Source of the DNA: JASHPR01 sp963778075
Lineage (GTDB): Bacteria > Actinomycetota > Actinomycetes > Streptosporangiales > Streptosporangiaceae
DNA length: 64,000 nt
NCBI GenBank assembly: GCA_963778075.1
Contig: CAVZTJ010000009.1
Location: forward strand, 1 to 64,000
Direction: 5' to 3'
In this document: piece after piece, positions 46,474 to 54,293 of the stretch
Layout of the letters: every line of letters begins with the position of its first letter
Numbering within the stretch: the first letter of the stretch is position 1
Notes under the pieces: model-generated
The model's input: the letters and a program-made list of their open reading frames with translations, nothing else
What the model was told of the DNA's origin: nothing
Database searches by the model: none
Translations under genes and position numbers: made by a program

Positions 46474-47411
46474 TTCGTCGTCCTTTCCGGCACGCTCGGC
46501 GCCACGGCGTCGCTGGTGAGCCTGAGGTAGATGTCTTCCAGGCTGGGCGGGTTGACGGTGAGGCCGCCCAGTTCCAGGCCTTCGCGCACCGCCCAGCCGG
46601 TGAGCAGGTGCAGAGCCTGCGTCGGGCTCGCGGTCTCGATCGCGATCACGCCGTCCGCCGCCGTGGCCGGCACCGGCAGGGCCCCGGTCGAGAAGCCGTC
46701 CGGCAGCCGGAAGGTGATCCGTGCCTTGCCCGCATCCCGCCCGCCGAGCTCGGATGGCGCGCCCTCGGCGACGATCACGCCACCGGACAGCACGATCACC
46801 CGGTCGGCGAGCGCGTTCGCCTCGTCCATGTCGTGCGTGGTGAGCAGGATCGTGGTGCCCTCCCGGCGCAGCTCGCGCACCAGATCCCACGCGTCCCGGC
46901 GAGCCGCCGGGTCGAAGCCGGTCGTGGGCTCGTCCAGGTACAGCAGCCGCGGGTTCCCGACCAGGCCCAGGGCCACGTCGAGGCGGCGTTTCTGCCCGCC
47001 GGACAGCTTCCGGGCCTTGCGGCGCTCCAGGCCGGCCAGGCCGACCATGCCGATGACGTCGGAGACGTTCCGGGGCGCCTGGTAGTAGCCCGCCGCGCGG
47101 CCGAGGGTTTCCCGGACAGTCAGGTACGGCTCAACACCGACCTCCTGCAGCACGAGCCCCGTGTGTTCCCGCAGCTGGCGGGCTCCCGACCGGTCGCCGG
47201 GATCAAGCCCGAGGACCCGGGCCTCTCCCCCGTCGCGGCGCCGGAAGCCCTCCAGGATCTCCAGCGTGGTCGTCTTGCCCGCTCCGTTCGGGCCAAGCAG
47301 GGCGACTATCTCGCCCGGCTGGACCGAGAAGCTGACGTCGCGGACGGCGTGGACCGGACCGTAGCTCTTGCGCAGCCCGGCAACGTGGACTGCATCAGGT
47401 GTGGTGTGCAT
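46470..47411 (-). CDS. DrrA-like ABC exporter ATP-binding protein
   Basis: A 313-residue ATPase: Walker A GPNGAGKTTT near residue 40, VLQEVGVEPYLTVRE, signature KLSGGQKRRLDVA, Walker B RLLYLDEPTTGFD, H-loop TTHDMDEA, and a C-terminal extension ending VNPPSLEDIYLRLT. These are DrrA-type features. ATG 47411 (MHTTPDAVHVAGL) is chosen over a longer frame to 47555 that reads like noise. First gene of the exporter pair. Confidence 0.92.
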   Translation of the reverse strand: MHTTPDAVHVAGLRKSYGPVHAVRDVSFSVQPGEIVALLGPNGAGKTTTLEILEGFRRRDGGEARVLGLDPGDRSGARQLREHTGLVLQEVGVEPYLTVRETLGRAAGYYQAPRNVSDVIGMVGLAGLERRKARKLSGGQKRRLDVALGLVGNPRLLYLDEPTTGFDPAARRDAWDLVRELRREGTTILLTTHDMDEANALADRVIVLSGGVIVAEGAPSELGGRDAGKARITFRLPDGFSTGALPVPATAADGVIAIETASPTQALHLLTGWAVREGLELGGLTVNPPSLEDIYLRLTSDAVAPSVPERTTK

Positions 47412-47580
47412 GCCCCTAGTCCAGGCCGGCGGCACCGCCCCGCGGCAGAGCCGCCGGTAGGGTTCCGGCGCTACCAACGGATGGCCTGGCCGAAGCGACT
47501 GCAACTTTCGTAGGTTCCTGCCCCCGACGAAGGTTTCGCCTGAGCGGGCAGCCACGGCGGCATGTCATACCGTGAGCGGC

Positions 47581-48837
47581 ATGGGAGTTCGGACATGGTC
47601 ACGGCGGCGCCTGCCCGGGGACGCCTTCATCACTGGGTTCGCCAGGCAGCACCGCGTGGCGAACGACGCCCTGCTCGCCGTGTTCTTCGTCGCCGCCGAT
47701 ACCGCGAACACGCTGGGCGGCGGCTCCTGGTGGCCGGCCCATCCCGGCTCGCTGGCCTGGACCCTGCTGGGAGTTCAGGCGCTGGCCGACGCGTCCTTGT
47801 TCTTCCGCCGGCGGGCCCCGTTGGCCGTGATCGGGATCCTGGCCGCGTTCACCGTCGCCCTCTCGCTGCTGATCTCCCCGGCCGGCCTGCTGGTTCCGGC
47901 CCAGACCGGCACCGTGTGGGCGCCCTACGGGACCGTTCTGGCCGCTTACGGGCCGTTCTATTACCGCAAGGACCGGCGCGTCGCGTTCGCTGCGGTGGGC
48001 ACGCTGACCATGATCGTGGCCAGGGTCTGGGACCCATCCGCCATAGTGATCACGATCGCCGTGCTGCGCACCGCTTTCGGCCCCATGCTGGGGCTGTACC
48101 TCAGTGCCAGGAGTGAGGCGCTGCGGGCCCTGCGGGACCGCGCCGAGCGGGCGGAACGCGAACGCTACCTGCTCGCCGAGCAGGCCAGGGCGGACGAGCG
48201 GGCCAGGATCGCTGGCGAGATGCACGACGTCGTGACGCACCGGGTGAGCCTGATGGTGCTGCAGGCCGGGGCGCTCAGCATCACCGCGGCCGACCAGGCG
48301 ACCAAGAAGGCAGCCGAGGAGCTTCGGGCGGCCGGCTGCCAGGCGCTCGACGAGCTGCGCGACCTGGTCGGTATCTTGCGGACGGAACCTGAAGGCGCCG
48401 ATCCGACCCCGTCCGTCTCCGGGCTGGCGGCGCTGATCTCCGAGTCGGCCACCGTGGGCACCCCGGCCGAGCTCGTCGAGGACGGCGACCGGTCCCTGGC
48501 ATCCCCGGTGGTCGGGCGCACCGCGTACCGGATGGTGCGGGAGGGGCTGACGAACGCCCGCAAGCACGCGCCGGGCTCCCGGGTGCTCGTCCAGGTCAGC
48601 TACGGCGAGTCGGAGGTGCGGGTGACGGTCACGAACACCCCGGCCGCCGGCCAGCCGACGGCAGCCTCCGGCCTGGCTGAGCGCGGTTCCGGGCTCGGCC
48701 TCGAGAACCTCCGGCAGCGGATCGAGCTCGTGCACGGCACGCTGCTGGCGCGGCCGACCGCTGATGGCGGGTTCCGGCTCGAGGCCGTCCTCCCCGCCTA
48801 CGTGCACACCACCGAGCACGCGGCCAGCCGTTCATGA
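47581..48837 (+). CDS. NarL-type sensor histidine kinase
   Basis: A 418-residue kinase with about four to five N-terminal helices, then a coiled linker and HisKA_3 domain with H-box ARIAGEMHDVVTHRVSLMV, and a HATPase domain (MVREGLTNARKHAP, GLAERGSGLGLENL). Its stop overlaps the regulator start by 4 bp. It faces the DrrAB-like exporter across 169 bp and may respond to the exported compound. Confidence 0.92.
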   Translation: MGVRTWSRRRLPGDAFITGFARQHRVANDALLAVFFVAADTANTLGGGSWWPAHPGSLAWTLLGVQALADASLFFRRRAPLAVIGILAAFTVALSLLISPAGLLVPAQTGTVWAPYGTVLAAYGPFYYRKDRRVAFAAVGTLTMIVARVWDPSAIVITIAVLRTAFGPMLGLYLSARSEALRALRDRAERAERERYLLAEQARADERARIAGEMHDVVTHRVSLMVLQAGALSITAADQATKKAAEELRAAGCQALDELRDLVGILRTEPEGADPTPSVSGLAALISESATVGTPAELVEDGDRSLASPVVGRTAYRMVREGLTNARKHAPGSRVLVQVSYGESEVRVTVTNTPAAGQPTAASGLAERGSGLGLENLRQRIELVHGTLLARPTADGGFRLEAVLPAYVHTTEHAASRS

Positions 48838-49487
48838 TCCGGGTGATCGTCGTCGACGACGAGCCCATGGTCTGCGCGCATCTGCGCACGATCCTGGGCT
48901 CCGCGCCCGACATCGAGGTCGTGGACGAGGCACACGACGGCGCGGCCGGCGTCGAGGCTGTGGCCCGGAGCCGGCCCGACGTGGTCCTCATGGACCTGCG
49001 CATGCCCGGCATGGACGGGCTGACGGCGATCGAGCGGATCGGCAAGCTCGCCGAGCCGCCGACGGTCGTGGTCCTGACGACCTTCGACGCCGACCAGTAT
49101 GTGCTGCGGGCGCTGCGCGCGGGCGCGGCCGGGTTCCTGGTCAAGTCCACCCCGCCGCAGGACCTGATCGGGCTGGTGCGGGTGGCCGCGGAGGGGCACA
49201 CGGTCCTGTCCCCGATCGCAGCCCGGCGCCTGATCGCCGCATCAGCGGATAAGGAGCCCGCGCGGGAGAGCGCCCGCAGGCTGGTTGCCGCGCTGACGGA
49301 ACGCGAAGCCGAGGTGCTGGCCTGCCTCGGCGCCGGCCTGTCGAACGCGCAGATCGCCGGCCGCCTGTACCTGTCCGAGGCCACGGTCAAGGGCTACGTC
49401 TCGCGGATGCTCGACAAGCTCGGCTGCGCCAACCGCACCCAGGCCGGGCTGCTCGCGCACGACGCCGGCCTGGGACTCCCGTCCTAG
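48834..49487 (+). CDS. NarL/FixJ-family response regulator
   Basis: A 217-residue regulator with receiver domain (acidic residues D8/D9, phospho-acceptor D54 in VVLMDLRMPGMDG, T in VVLTTFD, K in LVKSTPP) and a LuxR-type helix-turn-helix, LTEREAEVLACLGAGLSNAQ followed by SEATVKGYVSRMLDKLG. Partner of the kinase upstream; likely controls the divergent exporter. Confidence 0.93.
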   Translation: MIRVIVVDDEPMVCAHLRTILGSAPDIEVVDEAHDGAAGVEAVARSRPDVVLMDLRMPGMDGLTAIERIGKLAEPPTVVVLTTFDADQYVLRALRAGAAGFLVKSTPPQDLIGLVRVAAEGHTVLSPIAARRLIAASADKEPARESARRLVAALTEREAEVLACLGAGLSNAQIAGRLYLSEATVKGYVSRMLDKLGCANRTQAGLLAHDAGLGLPS

Positions 49488-49542
49488 GCACCGGACCACC
49501 CCCGCCCCCGGCCGGGCAACCCGGGCCGTCCAGAATCGGCCT

Positions 49543-50442
49543 ATGGTCTCTGAGATCTTCGATGCCGACCAGTGGCGTGCCGTTGACGGGTTCGCCTTCA
49601 CCGACATCACCTATCACCGGGCTGTCGGCTCGGGCACGGTCCGCGTCGCCTTCAACCGGCCCGAGGTCCGCAACGCGTTCCGGCCGCACACCGTCGACGA
49701 GCTGTACCAGGCGCTGGATCACGCCCGGATGTCGAGCGACGTCGGCTGCGTGCTGCTGACCGGCAACGGCCCGTCCCCCCGAGACGGCGGCTGGGCGTTC
49801 TGCAGCGGAGGCGATCAGCGCATCCGCGGCCGTGACGGGTACCGGTACGCCGAGGGCGAGACGGCGGCAGGCATCGACCCCGCGCGCAGCGGGCGGCTGC
49901 ACATCATGGAGGTGCACCGGCTGATCCGGTTCATGCCCAAGGTCGTCATCTGCGTGGTACCCGGCTGGGCGGCAGGCGGCGGGCACAGCCTGCACGTCGT
50001 CTGCGACCTCACTCTGGCCAGCCGCGAGCATGCCCGCTTCAAGCAGACGGACGCGGACGTCGGCAGCTTCGACGGGGGCTTCGGCTCGGCGTACCTGGCC
50101 AGGCAGGTGGGCCAGAAGTTCGCGCGGGAGATCTTTTTCCTTGGCGACACCTATGACGCCGAGGCGGCGCACCGGATGGGGATGGTCAACGCGGTGGTGC
50201 CGCACGCGGAACTGGAGCGCACCGCGCTGGACTGGGCGGAGAAGATCAACGGCAAGAGCCCGACGTCGCAGCGGATGCTGAAGTTCGCGTTCAACCTCAT
50301 CGACGACGGGCTCGTCGGCCAGCAGGTGTTCTCGACCGAGGCCACCCGGCTCGCGTACATGACCGACGAGGCCGCCGAGGGCCGGGACGCCTTCCTGGAG
50401 AAGCGCCCCCCGGACTGGGACCGCTTTCCCTATTACTACTAA
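49543..50442 (+). CDS. menB: 1,4-dihydroxy-2-naphthoyl-CoA synthase
   Basis: A 299-residue crotonase-family enzyme of the MenB type, which closes the naphthoquinone ring in menaquinone synthesis. Diagnostic parts include VAFNRPEVRNAFRPHTVDEL, the long MenB-specific loop WAFCSGGDQRIRGRDGYRYA, VVPGWAAGGGHSLHVVCDL, TDADVGSFDGGFGSAYLAR and the C-terminus ending DWDRFPYYY. The gene is intact. Other men genes are not in the window. Confidence 0.92.
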   Translation: MVSEIFDADQWRAVDGFAFTDITYHRAVGSGTVRVAFNRPEVRNAFRPHTVDELYQALDHARMSSDVGCVLLTGNGPSPRDGGWAFCSGGDQRIRGRDGYRYAEGETAAGIDPARSGRLHIMEVHRLIRFMPKVVICVVPGWAAGGGHSLHVVCDLTLASREHARFKQTDADVGSFDGGFGSAYLARQVGQKFAREIFFLGDTYDAEAAHRMGMVNAVVPHAELERTALDWAEKINGKSPTSQRMLKFAFNLIDDGLVGQQVFSTEATRLAYMTDEAAEGRDAFLEKRPPDWDRFPYYY

Positions 50443-50466
50443 GCCCGCACAGCGCGGCTCGCAGCA

Positions 50467-51000
50467 TCACCGCTGAAGGCCGGCCAGCGCCGCCCGCAGC
50501 TCGTCCCAGGGGAAGACGGCGGGGTCGCCGGTGGCGCCCGGAATGCGGGCCGGATCAAAGATCACCCGCACTCCCCACTCCCGCAGCAGGCCGACGCTGC
50601 GCTGAAAGGCCGGGTGCCGGGCCAGCGCCGCGTTCGGCCATGGCACGGCGATGATCGGCAGGCCCGCGCCCAGGCCCTCGTTCAGCAACCCGAGCGCGAG
50701 CGTGTCGCTAATGCCCAGGGCCAGCCTGTTGATCGTGCTGAACGTGGCCGGGGCCACGACGAACGCGTCGGCCGGCGGCAGCACGTCCGGGTCGTCCGGC
50801 TGCTTGTACTGCGACCGGACCGGATGACCGGTCAGCGCGGTCAGGCGTTCAGCGTCGAGGAACTTGGTCCCGTCCGGCGTGGCGATCACACAGACGTCCC
50901 AGCCGTGCTGCTGGGCGAAGCCGACGAACGCGGCAAGCTGCGCCGCCGGGGGCCCGCCGCACGCCACGACGTAAAGAACTGGCTGGTTGTCCGCCGTCAC
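50467..51000 (-). CDS. Flavoprotein (HFCD/PPC-decarboxylase-like)
   Basis: A 177-residue homo-oligomeric flavin-containing Cys decarboxylase-fold protein: LYVVACGGPPAAQLAAFVGF, WDVCVIATPDGTKFLD, DAFVVAPATFSTINRLALGI and PIIAVPWPNAALARHP. Members bind FMN; the reaction in actinomycete relatives is mostly unknown. It lies downstream of the RiPP operon on the same strand, separated by 278 bp. Other HFCD proteins modify peptides oxidatively, but this one looks like the stand-alone family and the link is only by distance. Confidence 0.75.
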   Translation of the reverse strand: MTADNQPVLYVVACGGPPAAQLAAFVGFAQQHGWDVCVIATPDGTKFLDAERLTALTGHPVRSQYKQPDDPDVLPPADAFVVAPATFSTINRLALGISDTLALGLLNEGLGAGLPIIAVPWPNAALARHPAFQRSVGLLREWGVRVIFDPARIPGATGDPAVFPWDELRAALAGLQR

Positions 51001-51278
51001 CAGGGCACCATATGCCGAGCGCCGGCGATGTTGCCGCGCGGGGAGGTGAGACAGAGATTTTCGGGCACTCCCTCAGCGGAAGGCGTCGGCGTGGCGTTCG
51101 GCGAGATCTCTTCTACCCGGGGGCTCCGCGTCTGCCCGGGGATCTGGCGTTATGGATCAAACATCCTCCTTGTCCAGCGTATTTAATGATAGATGATATA
51201 TACGCTAAGACAGCGTTTGCCCGCTAGGCCTCTTGGCCGGTTGCCGTGTTCTCTTCGAGGTAATTCGGTCATGGAGTA

Positions 51279-52625
51279 TTAGGCGTTCTTGATCTGCTGT
51301 TCAAGCAGAACTTCTTCCAGGAATTGACGCGCAGAGTGGAACCCAAGCGCATTGGCGTGAGATTCGAGTGTCCCTTCGATAGTCTCCACGGTGTCCTGAT
51401 ACCAGTCCATCAGCTCCGTAAGGGACAGCTCTACGTCTTCGACGCCGAGCGAGCTGATGCCGCGGTTTTCGAGAACGCGCTGTTTAAGCCGCACTCGCTC
51501 TAGGACTGACGCGAACTGACCTCGGCGCTTGAGCTCGAGCGCTAGCAGCCCCTTGAGTTCTCCGCCGCCCTCGAGCAGGACCTCATCAAGCGCGATTTCC
51601 AGCCGGACAAGCAAGCCCAGCTCCTTATCGGTTATCTCGTGTTTGAGATACCATGCGGCCGCTTGCCCCGCATTAACTAGCCCGCGACGGCGGCGGAACC
51701 GATCGAGCACGAGCTGCAACTGTTCGGGATCGGCTTCTTGGTCGTTGTCGCGCTCGCGGGTGAGTAGCAGATACAGCAGTGCGGCGCCGCGCTGGATTTC
51801 GCGGCCGTCCTTCTGAATACAGATGTCCCGGTCGAGCTGCGAATATGTTACGGTGCCTTGGCTCAATGTGCTCAGTTTCGCAACCGGCTTGGCGTCGGTG
51901 ACCAGCCGCTCCCAGTAAATGCTTGGCTCGAAATCGAATGATATCTCGGGCTTGCTTACTTCCTGACCTGATTCGTGCAGCGTCCTTAGGCGTGCAAGGA
52001 GTTCTAGGGCGTCGTCGTGCTTAGCATCCGGCCTTTCCGCGGTGACGACCGCCTCAAGGGCGCCGACATCTGTCTCCGGCACGCCACGAGATCTCGCGAT
52101 CGCAAACACGCGATCCCACAGGCGGTCGGGATAGAACAAATCACGGGCACCGGCGATAATCTGCTCCGCTGCGTAGTCACTTATGAGTTGCCGCTCATTA
52201 GCCGACTCCGTCGCGAGCCGAATAGCCGCTAGCGACACTGAACCGGCGCGATAACCGACCTCCGCCGGTCCATGGGTCACTGCGACTTCGTCATCGGCAT
52301 CCCAGGTGCCTTTCCTAAAACGTTCGAAGATCTCGCCGACGCCCTCCATGCCGAACGTCCACAGTTCGGCCGCCCGCAGCGCACCCATACTCGCGGCGCC
52401 GAACACCCGCACACCACGCGAGAGGGCGAACAAGATCTCCTTATGTACTACCGCGGGAACGCTGTCAAACAACCCGTCGATCAGCGCGATCACGGTTGGC
52501 TTCTCGTCCATTACCAACCGCGCAATATCACCTCGCCTGGCCGGCGGAAGGAACGTCCCAGGCGGGAACGCCGCCAGGGCTTCTTCATGCGCGAGGCTGG
52601 GGCCGACGAAAATGAAGGCTCTCAC
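51279..52625 (-). CDS. TfuA-domain protein (YcaO partner)
   Basis: A 448-residue protein. The N-terminal 190 residues are a TfuA domain: VRAFIFVGPSLAHEEALAAF, FLPPARRGDIARLVM, VIALIDGLFDSVPAVVHKEI, FGAASMGALRAAEL and DDEVAVTHGPAEVG. The rest is a long, mostly helical extension rich in Leu/Glu without a motif I know. TfuA proteins act with YcaO in thioamidation, for example of thioviridamide-type peptides and methyl-coenzyme M reductase. GTG 52625 lies one base after the YcaO stop, so translation is coupled; a longer frame to 52697 overlaps YcaO and looks less likely. Last gene of the RiPP operon. Confidence 0.88.
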   Translation of the reverse strand: MRAFIFVGPSLAHEEALAAFPPGTFLPPARRGDIARLVMDEKPTVIALIDGLFDSVPAVVHKEILFALSRGVRVFGAASMGALRAAELWTFGMEGVGEIFERFRKGTWDADDEVAVTHGPAEVGYRAGSVSLAAIRLATESANERQLISDYAAEQIIAGARDLFYPDRLWDRVFAIARSRGVPETDVGALEAVVTAERPDAKHDDALELLARLRTLHESGQEVSKPEISFDFEPSIYWERLVTDAKPVAKLSTLSQGTVTYSQLDRDICIQKDGREIQRGAALLYLLLTRERDNDQEADPEQLQLVLDRFRRRRGLVNAGQAAAWYLKHEITDKELGLLVRLEIALDEVLLEGGGELKGLLALELKRRGQFASVLERVRLKQRVLENRGISSLGVEDVELSLTELMDWYQDTVETIEGTLESHANALGFHSARQFLEEVLLEQQIKNA

Positions 52626-52626
52626 G

Positions 52627-53847
52627 TTACCGCTCCGCCATTGCAGCCAGTGATCGCGCGCCTGGCGTATAGCCGTCAGCATGCGGATCGTGCTCAAGGC
52701 CCGGTGCGACCACCTTCACGACCGGCACGCCGACCCCGGGCAAGGACAAGTCAACTACGGCAACGCTGTAAACGCCGGCACGGTGTAGACCGTCCAGCAG
52801 AGACCCGATGTCTCCTTCGAATGTTTCAGTGCTCAGGTCGATACCCTGAAACGGTCTGTGGCCAGGGCTCAGCGCGACTTCGGCCCCGACCATGGCATCG
52901 TCCGGATTACCAATGCTCTCATAGCCATACATATCATCTCGGGAGCCCGCGATCAAAGTAAGGCGCGACTGTACAGCCTCAGTGATCGCTCGGAGAAGAG
53001 CAACGCGAGCGTCGAGGTGCGCACCTTGCCCAGAAAAGGGTCCGCGCAGCCTCCACCGGGGCTGTCCCGGCCGATCCACTATCTGACAGTAGAAAGTCGG
53101 GATGCCGATATCGGAAATCGCATCCCAGACTGCCACAAGAATCCGTTGTTCTGCTAGATGCGATAGCAGCGCTTGCAGCGATTCATCCTGTACTGTCTTC
53201 AGATCGATACGCCGCTCATCCCACCGCATCCCGCCGCGCGCGAGCCACACGGCGCACGAGTCGCGCTCGATCAGCTCGGACAGAGCGTGAGTAACAGCTT
53301 CCATGGGATGGTTGCCGGAGGCTAGCCCATTGGAACTTGCCAGGAAAGTACCGCCTGCTCGCTCCGGTTGGACAAAGTTGACCGATACGCATTCGAATGG
53401 CACCCAGATCGGCTCGGATGCGAGAAGGTCAAACCCTTCCGCCCACAACAGCGGTGTACTAGATTGGGGTTTCGCTCTCCGGAGGAGCGGAAGCATGGTG
53501 ATGTCCGTCGTCTTCGCGCACCGCCGCAGCGATGCATACGAGTCATATCGCAATGGAACCTGCACCCGTTCTCCGTGCCAGGTTTCAATCGCTTCCATAA
53601 GAGCCGAAGCCTTTGCAGAGTCGCGATCGATACCCTTGCCCTGAGTTACCGCAAGGCAGCGCGAATTCGGGCGCACTGCCATATAGACTGGCAGTCCGAT
53701 GCAATCCAGGCCAGTAACGTCGGCCAGCCGGGTGATTCCAAACTCATCGATGCGCGGCTCATACTCAGCCAGCGTCTCATGAGGCGGGCGTGTCCGGTGC
53801 GTTCCGCTTCGGTAGCCCTTGAGAGCCGGGCCAGAACAGTCAAACAT
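52627..53847 (-). CDS. YcaO-domain cyclodehydratase/thioamide synthetase
   Basis: A 406-residue YcaO enzyme, which activates a peptide backbone amide with ATP. Landmark parts are GITRLADVTGLDCIGLPVYM, the ATP/Mg motif AKASALMEAIETWHGERV, NGLASGNHPMEAVTHALSEL with IERD following, and the C-terminal domain DLSLPGVGVPVVKVVAPGLE. The C-terminus ends ARSLAAMAER, without the proline-rich PxPxP tail typical of azoline-forming YcaO proteins. That, and the TfuA partner, favour thioamidation, though an E1-like gene in the operon leaves cyclisation possible. ATG 53847 has GGAAGGG eight bases upstream, right after a 22-bp hairpin. GC content is visibly lower than in the ThiF and M50 genes. Confidence 0.9.
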   Translation of the reverse strand: MFDCSGPALKGYRSGTHRTRPPHETLAEYEPRIDEFGITRLADVTGLDCIGLPVYMAVRPNSRCLAVTQGKGIDRDSAKASALMEAIETWHGERVQVPLRYDSYASLRRCAKTTDITMLPLLRRAKPQSSTPLLWAEGFDLLASEPIWVPFECVSVNFVQPERAGGTFLASSNGLASGNHPMEAVTHALSELIERDSCAVWLARGGMRWDERRIDLKTVQDESLQALLSHLAEQRILVAVWDAISDIGIPTFYCQIVDRPGQPRWRLRGPFSGQGAHLDARVALLRAITEAVQSRLTLIAGSRDDMYGYESIGNPDDAMVGAEVALSPGHRPFQGIDLSTETFEGDIGSLLDGLHRAGVYSVAVVDLSLPGVGVPVVKVVAPGLEHDPHADGYTPGARSLAAMAER

Positions 53848-53870
53848 TGCATCCAGCCCTTCCGAATGAG

Positions 53871-53921
53871 CGCATTTTCATCCCGCAGCCGCGCTGTGGG
53901 CGGCTGCGGGATGAAAATGCG
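53871..53921 (-). promoter_or_regulatory. Perfect 22-bp hairpin between precursor and YcaO genes
   Basis: Arms 53871-53892 and 53900-53921 are perfect inverted repeats around a 7-base loop. On the minus strand the stem starts CGCATTTTCATCCCGC. It begins 22 bases after the 52-aa peptide stop and ends a few bases before the YcaO ribosome site. No U-run follows, so it is not a classical terminator. It may attenuate transcription or stabilise the precursor mRNA. Confidence 0.85.
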
Positions 53922-53942
53922 GATCCGACAAGAGATAGGCAA

Positions 53943-54101
53943 TTAGCAGGCAGTGCCTGCCTCGCCGCCTATTTCAGTGGGCACCCGTATCATCGACTCA
54001 GGCAGGGAGGCATACATCCATGGAGTGGTGAAGGGTACGAGGGGAACGTCCCTCTCGTCAAAGCTGCGACGGTCGAGCTGTTTGGCTGTTACCAAAGACA
54101 C
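53943..54101 (-). CDS. Candidate RiPP precursor peptide, 52 aa
   Basis: A small gene with AGGAGG at 54113-54118 and GTG 54101, 11 bases downstream (GTG 54113 is in frame but overlaps the ribosome site). The peptide starts MSLVTAKQLDRRSFDERD and has a Pro/aromatic segment VPLVPFTTPWMYASLP. It ends TEIGGEAGTAC, with the only Cys as last residue. It has no transmembrane or known domain, and lies between the leader-binding genes and YcaO, the usual place for a precursor. It shares KxLDR/KLDR with the 43-aa peptide upstream. Ser, Thr and Cys in the C-terminal half are possible YcaO targets, but the core boundary cannot be told. Confidence 0.7.
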   Translation of the reverse strand: MSLVTAKQLDRRSFDERDVPLVPFTTPWMYASLPESMIRVPTEIGGEAGTAC

Positions 54102-54155
54102 GGCTACTGACACCTCCTAGTTCGGTGAACTTCTGGTTTCCTGCGTTGGCGCGGG

Positions 54156-54287
54156 TTAGTTGCCGTTGGCGAAGCTGGTGCGTGTCGTCTCGAGCCGGTC
54201 GAGCTTGCGGATGCTGATCGGCTGGGCGGCCGTGTCCTTGCCGGGGACTGCGGATTGGTCATCTGCCGTCTTGGCGATGTGGTCCAT
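54156..54287 (-). CDS. Candidate RiPP precursor peptide, 43 aa
   Basis: ATG 54287 follows GAGGTGAGAG by three bases and begins 6 bp after the M50 gene stop. The peptide starts MDHIAKTADDQSAVPG, is acidic and polar, and ends ISIRKLDRLETTRTSFANGN. It is too small for an enzyme and fits a RiPP precursor with a leader followed by a Thr/Ser-containing tail (ETTRTSF). The KLDR motif recurs in the 52-aa peptide. It could be a second substrate, or one of the two could be a leader-like accessory peptide. Confidence 0.72.
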   Translation of the reverse strand: MDHIAKTADDQSAVPGKDTAAQPISIRKLDRLETTRTSFANGN

Positions 54288-54293
54288 GTGCTC

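Noticed and set aside
50467..51000. Flavoprotein as a member of the RiPP operon (peptide decarboxylase)
   Set aside because: It is separated from TfuA by 278 bp and resembles stand-alone flavoproteins more than the RiPP decarboxylase subgroup.
53847..54110. Plus-strand open frame of 87 codons across the precursor region
   Set aside because: It runs through the hairpin and antisense to the 52-aa peptide, has no ribosome site and lies opposite the operon direction.
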